DNA of 64,000 nt from Calliopsis andreniformis (lineage: Eukaryota; Arthropoda; Insecta; Hymenoptera; Andrenidae), in assembly GCF_051401765.1 (NCBI RefSeq), contig NC_135073.1, positions 7,812,001 to 7,876,000 of the forward strand. The letters are read 5' to 3'. Below, one piece after another: positions 53,669 to 64,000 of the stretch. Within the stretch, counting starts at the first letter, position 1. Every line of letters starts with the position of its first letter. Under the pieces are notes generated by a model. That model was not told the origin of the DNA and did not search any database. It saw nothing but the letters and a program-made list of their open reading frames with translations. The position numbers and the translations under genes were made by a program.

Positions 53669-56600
53669 TTACAAAAAACGATCCTTTAAAAGAAACGCTC
53701 TAGGTTGTATCCAATTTAATCTGTCGCCATTATAGCACAAGAGTTGTGCCATTGTAACTTTTCTAATTTCTTCCAATTGATTTAGTGTGAATGATCCCGG
53801 GCTATTTGTATTTTCATACCAATATCTATCACCTGCGTGACATATCATTTATTAGGATAATTGATAAAATACATGGTTATATATTTATAATTGAATGAAA
53901 CCAGCTTACCAAAACGAATATTCCGAAAGGTCCGACCTAATAAACAAAGGAATGTTGGCCCCAGGACGGAATCGGATACAGGTGCTTCCGAAAGTGCTCC
54001 TGTTACTAAGTCTATGTCCTGCACATTTCTGCATATTGAATTAGATATAAATAATGAATTCTGATATGAAGTATTTCTTTGAAATTTACATTTGAGATAT
54101 GTAGGGTGTTTTGATATTAAAGGCGAGATTGAGAACAAGGTAACCTTTTGTGAAGAGATAAGTCAGATTCCTAGGATAAGGTTTCTACAATTTCTACGAA
54201 AAGAACATTCAGTTGTAAAGGCTTTTCAAAGAATATTCTATAAATACCTACCGTAAAATGGAGTGAATAGAAACAGTAGTGTGAATAGAAACATAACTCT
54301 ATGTGACCATAAATGGTATTTAAATATTTAAATATATTAAATGCAAACTTATAGTTATGTTCTTATCTATCCCACTGTTTGTATTTACTCTATTTTATGA
54401 TATGCATCTTGTTTAAGTAATTAATACGTTTCGTAACATTTACAGTAATAATTTTAAGACAAACTTTTAAGCAAGAATCTGAAGTTTCGTGGTAACTGCA
54501 ATTTTTCTTATTTTTTTCAATTTTCTGCATATATTTTGTACGCCAAAAGCTTATATTCTTAGCAATTATTTTTTCTATAATGAAAAAATTCGTAGTATGA
54601 ACACTTTGAGCGCAGCAGTTTAACTATAAAATTCACTCCAAATACCTACAGATATCAATAGTAATCGATAGATTAATCCTTTCTCTAAAATTTCTTTCAA
54701 AAAAAGTTATTCAGTACGATCATCATCTTACTTATAAACTGCTCGTAGTTTTTCTATGGTGTCTTTGGCCATTGATCCCCTGAGGCTCTCGAAATCGTTA
54801 ACATCCGGTAAATTGCAAAACGATCGCCACTTAACATAAAGCGGTAGACCGTGATCTCTTCCTTGTTGTATGACTTGTGCAGCGTAATCTACTGCGACAT
54901 CGTTGCTTTTTCCATCGTGGAAGTATCGTTCCAACAGGATTTCATTCAATCCCGGCGGCAAAGGCTTCCTAGAATGTCCCGCTGTCGCGGAAATTAAATC
55001 TTGCATCCTAGATCGTCATTAAAACCAAGTTCTCATGGGACAGCATATCAGTAGATCGTGGTAACATTCAAACAAAATTTAATTGAAACTCTACTCGTTA
55101 TTCTAAATAAGCTCCGCATCCAGAGTTTGGCATTAGTATTATAAATCTTACTGTAGGATTATTATACGAATGAATCCTTGTTAGGGATTGCTGTAGTATT
55201 ATTATAAAAATTTTGTTGTCACTTTCTATATGCATGTAATAATATTGTTATGATGTTTTGAGGATTGATTCTACGTATCAAAATAAGATGAAAATCAAGA
55301 ATAAGAAAACTGCGTATGGGAGCTCAGTTTAGAATTATTAATCGTTGCAAAAATGTCTAAAATTCGCGGGGAATGTATCTGATTTGGACTTATTCTACTG
55401 TCGGTGTACATTAGCCAGGTCAGACACAGCGCAGTCAGTAAAATAGGTCCCGAGTCAGACACATTTCACACGTATTTTAGACATTTTCTTAATAATTAAT
55501 AACTTGGACATGAAGTCTGACACTGAATTTTATCTATTTTCGTTTTATCTTAGCATGCAGAATCACCTATTAAAATTTCTCACATCTGTCGTCGAACGCT
55601 CTAATACAGTGCAAAAATAAAATCAAGTAGTCAATTTTCCTTTTTTCTTTACATCCTAGTTGTCATAATCAAGTAGACTAAGTTTCCTCTGAACTTTTCT
55701 CGGAATTAATATTACTTAAATCTCAACTTGAGGCGATATTTACAAAAAGACTAATGGAGATCGTACTCCTATTGCTTCAAGATCAAAATGCATAATTATT
55801 ATTTAAAAATGCTTTCACAAATCAAAAATAATTCTATCCATTGACCCAAATGTCTTAAGTGAAGAGAAGCCCTCGTAATGAATTACGCAAGAATTCTTCT
55901 ATTACTGCAAGCGCGATCGAGTGACAGAGATAAGAGATCTTTAACAGTAGCTCGATCATCCCCGTGTAAAGTAGCTTCTAAATAACCATTCAAGAAACAC
56001 CTCTCTACCTTCTCGAGATTTTATCTAGTCTTGGAGTGAAGTCCTCGGGAATTTACAACCCATAATTAATATTTAATAAAATCATGATTGATCTTACGAA
56101 ATGCACATCCATTTCTGCAGACGGCTATCAGCTGTCACGTGCCTTTTAATAACATCAAGTCTTACGAAACGCATATACGCATGAAGCACGTCTACCATTA
56201 TGTTCCCCTTTAAAACCGAGAACACGTTTACAAATAATTTCAACTGACCTGTAGCACCGATGATCAGTCGATCGATAGCGCCAGCCTCGTAAAACTCTTG
56301 GGGAGCGTAGAAGGCTGATAGTAAGGACCTTTCTCCGGATTTTAATGCTGATCGCGAGTCAACTAGGTCGAGGGTTTTCGGGGTCAGCGCCGCGATGAAG
56401 AAGAGACCCGCGGACGCAACCGAGTTCGAAAGCGTCGCGTCTGTTCGTGTGTCATAGCCCCGGAAGTAGCCACGATACATTAAGCGTAATTGGTACCTTC
56501 ATAAATAATGACAATTTTATTATTAGGTTGTGCCATAAATTGTTGCTATTTTTCATACATTTTATGCTTCCATCCTAAAATACACCACAAGCGATCATTT

Positions 56601-59584
56601 CTTTAGTAGATTGTGCTATTTGTTTTTAAGTTCTTTTAATGCAATTTGAGATGAAATCTTAAAATGTATGGGTGTGTCATATCTAATTTTAATTACTGTT
56701 TTTAAATCTCAATTGGTGTGGTATTAGTATTATAACATAATCTAGTTGGGTCACTGGATTAGTACCTATATACATGATTATTTTACATAAATTGTTCCTT
56801 TTTATCATTCTGCACAGGTATTAGGATACAATTTTTAATACTATTAATTTATGAAGTAGGTATGATCCATTTTTTGATAAAAAATAAATGTGTTTTATGC
56901 AGGGTGACTATCCATTCTCAATCGACAGAATATTGAATTGAGCAAATGCGATAAGAACGGTGACAGTTCCTATCGATTTTCTCCTCTGGAATTATCTTAC
57001 TGATAAGTCGAACCCCAATTTCTACGTTTCTAGTTTCTATGAACTGAACAGAACGAGTTAGAGAAAGTTAGAGAAATATAAACATGTAGTTTAAATGCAA
57101 AGAATTATCTAAAATAAAACTGAATTGAATAATAAAAAAATACATAAAAATTACGAAACAGTCAATTTTTAAGATATCTATCTTCTTTAATATGTTTTTT
57201 ATATGCGTTAGAAAGAACTAATTTAGATAAAGGAAAACTCGCTTCCATTTAAAGGAAAAGTTGCAATTATAACACAATCTGTCATATAATTGTGTTTTGT
57301 TCTAAAACACTAAAGATAACAAAAGAAATTTAACTTGGGAATGATGATAAGTAAATTCATTTATCTAACTTAGTATAGAAAAATATTTTCTCAATTCAAA
57401 ATCATTGAAATATTTTGTACATCCGCAAAAGTACACATTTTCTAAAAAATATTAATATCTAACGCATTTCAAACTATCCTTTGAATTAATTTATCACAAA
57501 TCCCTCGCAATCATTCGGTGAAAAAAATTTAAAAAATTTACCTCGTCAAAAGTAATACAAATAATACTCATACATTCAAATTTACTCAACCAAACTGTGA
57601 GAAATATAGTACAACAAAAAGCTTAAAGTTTGAATTCTATTTGTAGAACGAACGCAACCTGTTAATCCGTTAAATTAATTACGACGTGAAAAGAGAGCAG
57701 ACGTACTTGTCCAGAGTTGTTTCGCCGAGAACAACAGGCAGAAACTCGTTATAAGTTATATGCTCCATTTCCGCGATAACGATCCTTCTTGCTTCCTGGT
57801 ACAGTTTCTCGTCGTCCCAGTGAGGATTCAGTTGTCCCAGCTCGCTCGCGACTCGGTTATGCTCCCGTAGAAAAAGCACATGCATTAGAGTGAGCCCGGG
57901 GTTCTCGTTCACCCTCGAGTCCCCGCTAAGAAAACACGGGAAAGCTTTGCTCGCGCCCCTGCAACTTTCGTACTTCGGCGAAGGCATGGGCAAGTTCTTC
58001 CTCTGCGTATTAAGCAAACCGCCCTTGCCAGATCGTAGCGCTTTTGCTACATCTTCAGAACTCCCATAAACGGGAGAGAGGTCCAAGTACGACGATGCTT
58101 GGTTAATCTGCTGTCGGGGACCAAGTTTGCATCCCTAAGAAAGATTCTTTTTGTATAGATTGTAGAAGAATGGTGTGCGGAAAAATTTGAGGGTGGTAAG
58201 GGAGGCTAAAATTAGTATTCTTGAATAGTTAATTATGGGTTGACAACACACGATTATTTCTTTGAGAGTCTTTGCATGAGCATAGAACATCACAACTTCT
58301 AATAGCTGTTGTAAATATTCATGTATATCGGGGCTTGTGAGACTTGTTTTTCTTAGGAAGAATCTGGTTTTAAGGAAATTGTAGACTGTATACAGTGGTG
58401 TTCGTTTAGTGATTGTGATTCTCACTGAATTAATTCTAGGAAACCTAAAGGTGGTAAAGGTGTCTACAAACTTTTACATAATTCGACTTTTTTATAAAAC
58501 AACTTGTGCATTTTCCATGATTTGCTTCTGTGTAAACGAAGTAGATAATTTTACTCAATGATTATAAACATCTGAATTAAGTACTTTTTATATTTACCTA
58601 TGTAATCAGCGAAATAATGCCTATGTTTTAAATTAAGGATGATTCCAAACCTTCTTATTCCTAGAGTTCATAATCCCATGTTATCCCCAACAGTACCTGG
58701 CTCTAACACCATGGATTAGATTTCTAAATTTCTAAGACTCTACCTCTCTCAATAGCGTTCGTGATCGCTAAACGTACACCACTGTGCTCTCGCATTACCT
58801 GTAACGAGTTTCCCGGATGTGGTGCCGATCTCGAGTACTCCATGCATCCGACAGCATTATCGGCGCGTATGGGGAAGCACTCAGGATGAAAATGCTCGTA
58901 ATCCACGTCACAGCATTTCAGTTTGGCACCATCAGGCAGCTCCATCTTAGGCGTGTGCGCGAGGTCATGGACAAGGAATTGACCAAACAGTGCGGTGAGC
59001 GCCATCAGATAGGGATGTTTCAAATCCAGCCCGCCTGAATGCACTCTGGAGGACACGTCTCTGGCGCTGGGTAAATCAGTGCGTGGTAAAGAGACTCCAT
59101 CCGCGTATTCAGGTGGCAGTAATCTGACATAAGCTTCTAGAGCTGCGCCCCAAGTCGGGTGCAAGGCATTGTTGCATTTTCCACTGTATGTCCTGTAGCG
59201 AGAGTCAATCCCCTTGCAGCTGACCATTAGTTGCAAAAGGGTAGACGAGTCAGGGCAGTTAATGGCGGCCACAGATGGTAGCACCGAGGATGCCTCTTTC
59301 GAGGACATGTTCAGAGCTTCCACCAGCATTATAGCCATGGTTTCGATTCGTAGAGCTCTTCTTGAGAGGTTTTGTGCGTGCTCTGTCATCTCGTGAGAGG
59401 CGCCGAGGTACCATGATGGTGATCCGTGATTCAAATGTGTGTGTGAGTTCAGGATCGCCCGCTCTGCCTGATGGTATTTCTCCATTGACACGTTGGTACG
59501 CCTACTCAGATCCCGTAACATGTTTGACGGCAAGGTCGTACTCTCAACGAGTACGAGCCAGACGAGGAATCTGCGAATCGGAAT
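53669..59584 (-). CDS. Secreted animal haem peroxidase (5' coding exon not found)
   Basis: Six exons, high to low: 59584-58799, 58134-57707, 56496-56249, 54999-54732, 54028-53910 and 53832-53669 (TAA). Phases close to 671 codons including stop. The first visible exon opens in phase after AG with IPIRRFLVWLVLVES, most of a signal peptide. An in-frame TAG sits in the intron just upstream, so the start ATG must be in an earlier short exon. Family landmarks: YRTYSGKCNN, HPTWGAA, RLLPPEYADGV, distal haem site FGQFLVHDLAHTP (about residue 206), GPRQQINQASSYLD, catalytic Arg in GDSRVNENPGL, and proximal His in FLREHNRVASEL. It resembles insect peroxidases of the chorion peroxidase/Pxd/peroxinectin group, which use H2O2 for tyrosine cross-linking or defence outside cells. 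The exact orthologue is not assignable. The exon 4 acceptor (GATGCAAG|ATTT) is weak but is the one phase requires. Confidence 0.93.
54029..54731 (-). other. Peroxidase intron 4 (0.7 kb)
   Basis: GT-AG intron between peroxidase exons 4 and 5. On the + strand, TATGTAGGGTGTTTTGATATT near 54097 resembles a degraded MITE end, but no partner end is visible. Nothing else supportable. Confidence 0.5.
55258..55603. mobile_element. Foldback element, family member 3 (peroxidase intron)
   Basis: The left GATTCTACGTATCAAAATAA is inverted at the right as GATTCTGCATGCTAAGATAA, with flanking TCGACGACAGATGTGAG at the right end. The centre carries ATGTCTAAAATTCGC, GTATCTGATTTGG, ACTTATTCTACTGTCGG, then GGTCAGACAC and an inverted GTCTAAAATACG. 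It matches the order in the 18102 and 25796 elements. It lies in the 1.25-kb intron between exons 3 and 4. Confidence 0.65.
56497..57706 (-). other. Peroxidase intron 2 (1.2 kb)
   Basis: AT-rich GT-AG intron between exons 2 and 3; I see no element or frame in it. Confidence 0.6.
58135..58798 (-). other. Peroxidase intron 1 of the visible set (0.66 kb)
   Basis: GTAATG donor to TTCTTAG acceptor between the first and second visible exons. A 96-codon open frame inside (58425-58135) has no domain and spans the intron, so it is not a gene. Confidence 0.6.
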
Positions 59585-59818
59585 CTAAGGATAGGAAATA
59601 TAAACTTCTTCGTACACAGGGCTGAAACTGTGCGTTAGTATTTCGGGATATGAAATTTGAGAAGGGACTATTTTCTTACAGAGCAGAGCAACTCAAAGAT
59701 GTTCGTCTTGCGATTTTTTTTGGTCTACATGTTTTATGTTTGAAACAGACGTAGCCTGAGCAGTTCAAAGGCGTTAGGAATGTGTCGTTAAAATACCTAT
59801 TTTATAAGTAAGTACGTC

Positions 59819-59834
59819 TTTAAGACGTCTTAAA
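59819..59834. repeat. Perfect 16-bp palindrome TTTAAGACGTCTTAAA
   Basis: The sequence equals its own reverse complement. Further GACGTC or GACGTCT cores occur at about 59885 and 60012. The CRE-like GACGTC core could be a bZIP site, but this is conjecture. Confidence 0.6.
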
Positions 59835-60449
59835 AACTTAAATTTCAAGTGTACTTAGGAGTTTCAAGGAATAGATGTCTTGGAGACGTCCATAAGATAT
59901 TTATGTGTTATCTGGATCACATTTTTAAAGTGTCCTGTTTTGTCACATAAAATGTTCAAAACTCCTTTTTAGGGTATCGGAAGATGAGTTAATGTCTAAA
60001 TGTTTGATAGAGACGTCTTTAAAACATCCATAAAGACTGGAACAGATAATTCAGTCGATTTGACGTTAATTTTTAGTGTCTATACACAGTATGTTACCAA
60101 ATTACTCGCCACTCGACTAAACTACTGGACGTGTCTGTTTCAGTTTTATGACGTATTTATGCTATCTGGGTTATAATGCTGATGGTAATAACAATTTGAT
60201 CTGATCCTATAATACATACGAGAAACAGAAATAGAAATTTAGAATGAATTCACTTAGAAATGAAGTACACTATTGTTTAATGTGAACTCACAGGTCGACA
60301 CCGATACGTGTGTCATCTCATGAAATGTTGAAGCATGCAATCGCACACTACTCGTAACAGTGATAGACCTTTAAGCGATAATTCTATGGGGAACAGAAAG
60401 GTTCTTGCGCAATAGCAAATAAGAGGGGTCTCGTGCAATCCTAGTTCCA

Positions 60450-61080
60450 CAACGAATAATCCCGTGAGAACTGGGGATTCGTCAATTATCTGTAATAAAG
60501 TTGAAAATAATGTGCCTGTAGAAAACTTCGTGGCGTCAATATCGTGAGAACGGAAGGAAGGTGTTGAAACTGAATCGCAATAAACTCTAATGATCTCATA
60601 TTTGCATTTCTCATTTATTTTTTAATAAGTATCTGAACTGTCTGAAACACTCTCGGGCAGTACTAATAATTAATAGCTTCACTGTTCTTTCGAACTTATT
60701 AAAATGGAACATCTTACGTGAAACTGTCACACATGTCCATGTCTGGTAGCAGGTAACTTGATACTGCATCAAACTCTGAGGTCTTTCGGAGATTAAAAAT
60801 ATCCAACTATTGACAACACAAGTTGAAACTTGACAGCGTGAAACCCTTGAGCATTAACATCGTGAGAACCTACAAGACGTTGAAATCCCCATAGTTGTGT
60901 TACGCCCTTCCCCTTAGTGAACTCGTGAGAAATCGTCTGTGACTGGTATCATACGGTAGTGTACCTTGACGTTACCTAATAATCGTCATGTAAATTCAAT
61001 GCTTGTCTTATTACCTAACTTGACAATGATGAGATAGGATCAACCATTAACAACACAATTGTAGGGTTGGGCGCGTTTGG
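60450..61080. repeat. Degenerate repeat region with CGTGAGAA motifs
   Basis: CGTGAGAAC/CGTGAGAAA recurs at about 60461, 60543, 60862 and 60925. The longer context ATATCGTGAGAAC...GTGTTGAAACTG (60539) parallels ACATCGTGAGAAC...ACGTTGAAATCC (60858). ATCCAACTATTGACAACACA (60801) parallels ATCAACCATTAACAACACA (61038). This suggests an ancient tandem duplication with a period of roughly 240-320 bp. Confidence 0.4.
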
Positions 61081-64000
61081 GCCAGAGGTTCTCGTCGTTC
61101 CTACATCCGCATTGCAAATGAAACCCAGGATGAAACCTAGCCTGTCTTTTCATGCAGCTAAGAAGCACAGCTAGGAAAAAAATCGCACGATTCCTTGATA
61201 AATTAGCTTGCTTGTTAGCGAGGGAAAAATGGGCCTACCGATGCTGAACGTGTCGCGTGACTTGTTTCAACATTTATCACGGGAATCGCCATGAATTCTC
61301 CTGAGACCTTGTCTACGAGATGGCATTTCACCTCATTCCAGCCGAGCCATTGTTCCTTATACTGTTTATCGCGTTAAATTCATTCATCGATTTCACCTTC
61401 AGAGGGGAGAGAGTTGCCTAATGCATACTCTTCGTCTAAATCGTACTTGGCTAATTTGCTTCTTTTCTTTCTTTCCATGTTTAAAGGTCGCGTTTGTATA
61501 GGTTACTACTGATATTAAGGTAATGAAAATTGCATTACCTACTTGAAATTTTAACGTGTTATACAAATTAACATATTTGTGGAATTTTAGAAATTGTAGT
61601 GACAATTAATTTCTATTAGTGTATAGATAGAATATTAGGTAGAAATAAATAGGTTTCTTCTGAATTTTTATTCTGCGATCGCTCATACTACTGGTGCAAC
61701 ATTAATTTTTGCTAGACCATCAAATATTAAACATTTTTTCCCAATTAGTAATAACAAAGTATGTGTTAGCAAATGACTCTCTTCCTTATTATAATATTTG
61801 CATATTACTTTTAAATTAGGTGCAAGTTAGGTAACTGGTAGCAAAAGCATATCTTTCACTCAATATTGTGAAGAAGCTTATAATATATTAATTAATTTTG
61901 GCAAACAGTAAAAATTATAATAATAGATGTCTTAAACATCAAGCTAGAATTTGTAATACCAATTTATATACAAATCAATACCAAATAGAAAATATAATGA
62001 CCATTAGTAATACAGTTTTGACAACTCTTCCTTATCTCCCAAAGGTAAACGTCTCAATTTGGTTTCTTTTCAATTCATACTGCGGTGACATGTAACGAAC
62101 TTAGGCGACCTTAAAAAGGAGATTGAAAAGGACTCGCTGTTTGACATTTAAACTTCTTCCTCGTTCTTTTGTGATTTTCTTACGTAATCGTCTTTGCTCC
62201 CATGATTAGCGCCCGTATGAATTGACGAGGACCATTACTTGGTAACGAGGTTCACTTTTACTAAAGGTATTTCACAAAATAGATTCTCTTGGTACAGAAA
62301 CTAGAAAAGTGCTTACATTTTACAATTTAAAGCTTTATTTCATGGAGTTGAAGGTAGGAAACCATCGCGAATCACCTTTATTCTCTTATCTCAAAATTAA
62401 AGTTCTTAAATTAATTTTCATGAAGGATATTGTATAATTAATTTAATGAAATATCTTAGATTTCTGATTTACATAAAAAAATCAAATTTCTATATTGAAT
62501 AAAGGCGATAAATTAAAATTTGTAATAAAGATATAATTATTTGCAATGCTTTAACTGAATTAGTTACATTAGTGATACAAATGATAATACTATTTTGAAT
62601 TTGATGCATGCTTATTTGAAAATTCGATTACTAATTTTCAAAATAAGAAACTGAGATAGGACTTAAATAGAAATACAATTCTCAGAAGAATATATATCTA
62701 TTTAATGTAAATCTTCGACGAACATTTAAGGATACAGTGTTAGGAATACTCAACGAAGAAAAGTATTAATTTATTAGATAATGAAAGATTAATGATTAAA
62801 TGACAGTTATATTATACAGTAAAATCAATTTACTTTATAATACGTTTTATATAAAATATGTATTTTTTCACGCGTACATTCACAATGCTTCACACAGTGA
62901 AACTATTTACAATAATTCATTATCATCTAAAACAGAAATATTAGATATATTATTAAATGGAAGTAAGGAACACTCGATCTTGTCGAGAGAAGTTCATACG
63001 TGTCATAAAGAACCCTAAACTTGTGAAAACTATGTGAAAATCGAGTAAAAATAATCGAAATATACATATGTATAGAATGCTTTCTAATTGCAAGAAAAAA
63101 TCCAATCAATCATTGCACACAATTTCGTTATCTGCTTACTTATACGTATATGTTAATACACATTATTATCAAATTTCCTATATTTATTAATTTATGCTTG
63201 ACAGTTTATTCGAAAATAACGAATCCTTTCAATTAAAAAGGAATGAAGCCTTCATTTTTATTTTCATCAGTAGTTGCAAAACATATGAATGATCGCCTAA
63301 ACAAAAACCTATTCCAACAGCATTTAACCCAGACAACAATAGTCACCCCTTTAAATTTCCCATCCACATACTTTCATCATACCAATAGTATAATAATCAT
63401 TCCCTTCATTTCTCTCTTAAATGTAGGTAAATAAAATCCGACAAATCATTAACCATTTATCATTCCTCCGTGAAAAAAAAAGCAATCAATCACAAAATAC
63501 CGCGAAAATCACCCTCCACTGAAAAAGAGGCACAGCTTACGAAGAACGGAAACACTCACCGCGACAGGAAGGCAAAGGCACCAATCATGGTGCTTCGTGG
63601 CACGCAGATATTTCCAAAAACCATCACGCGTACGACGTGCGATTCAGTGCTATCATCGACGCACAGTAGAATTCATTTGCCTCGTTCAATTTCGCAAGAG
63701 TCGCGGCGGGTATGCGCAAGAACACGAAGTGGCAAACCTGAACTGAGACCGATCCTCGAACGAAAGTAAAACCCAAGTCTGGTCGGTCGGCTCAAAGAGT
63801 GGGGCCCGCAAAAGGATCACGCTGATGCACGTAGGGTGTCAACAATGCACCGCGTGCCAGTGTAAGACGTTTACTTAGAGACACGGGTAAAAGTGCATCG
63901 TCGCTTCTGCAGTTGGATTGGTATTATGAACGAGACCAAGGTTCACCTTTCATAGACTACGGTTTGCTCGTAGTCGCGGTTGGAAGTGCTGTTTCAAGGC

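Larger units (their letters stand above)
59585..64000. other. Upstream region of the peroxidase; first exon unresolved
   Basis: A short ATG exon for the peroxidase must lie here or further right, but it is too small to find by eye. The candidate I tested, an ATG near 60333 with donor CCT|GTGAGT near 60300, has the wrong phase. The final 460 bases (63540-64000) are distinctly CpG-rich and may be a promoter or 5' UTR for a gene on either strand. 61400-63500 is featureless AT-rich DNA. Confidence 0.4.

Noticed and set aside
58817..59625. Plus-strand frames of 60-87 codons
   Set aside because: Antisense shadows of the first visible peroxidase exon.
60300..60340. Possible first peroxidase exon (ATG near 60333, donor GTGAGT near 60300)
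   Set aside because: The exon would end in phase 1, and joining it to 59584 creates an early stop, so it cannot be the missing start exon.

Overview
The window is AT-rich eukaryotic DNA with small exons, GT-AG introns and several palindromic transposon relics. It fits a holometabolous insect. Hymenoptera is my best guess, because the background is very AT-rich but holds CpG-rich islands and the proteins are clearly insect-like; this is inference. No operons, CRISPR arrays or bacterial-type systems are present.

Four conserved protein-coding genes are supported by exon chains whose splice phases close. (1) The 3' part of a Kv-channel-interacting-protein (neuronal calcium sensor) gene lies on the + strand. 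Its exons are 11244-11317, 20463-20675 and 32172-32282, separated by introns of 9.1 and 11.5 kb; upstream exons lie off the left edge. (2) The shared alpha subunit of protein farnesyltransferase and geranylgeranyltransferase I is complete on the - strand (46450 to 44816, five exons, 332 aa). (3) Mitochondrial Hsp70 (mortalin, Hsc70-5) is complete on the - strand (51727 to 47994, eleven exons, 684 aa). (4) A secreted animal haem peroxidase lies on the - strand (59584 to 53669, six exons, 670 codons) and lacks only its first short coding exon. The KChIP gene converges on the other three, which run head to tail on the - strand.

Layout: 1-11243 is AT-rich non-coding DNA, probably KChIP intron or upstream region. 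It holds a TATA-driven small transcription-unit candidate (1379-2750), a degenerate minisatellite (4305-4480), a decayed non-LTR retrotransposon RNase H fragment (8195-8590) and a Tc1-like foldback MITE (10309-10785). The two KChIP introns carry at least five foldback elements and several CpG-rich islands that may be enhancers. The segment 32283-44815 is the KChIP 3' UTR plus intergenic DNA. It contains a 5S rRNA-like sequence (34801-34922) followed by a stem-loop and a T-run, which resembles a 5S-headed SINE or a diverged 5S pseudogene. 44816-53668 is compact and gene-dense. 53669-64000 holds the peroxidase and its upstream region, with degenerate repeats near 60.4-61.1 kb.

Functionally the genes are unrelated: neuronal Ca2+ control of A-type K+ channels, protein prenylation, mitochondrial protein import and folding, and extracellular peroxidation. 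I found no novel multi-gene system. The most interesting items are the 5S-like composite, the TATA-driven spliced small unit at the left, and a foldback family present at three loci.
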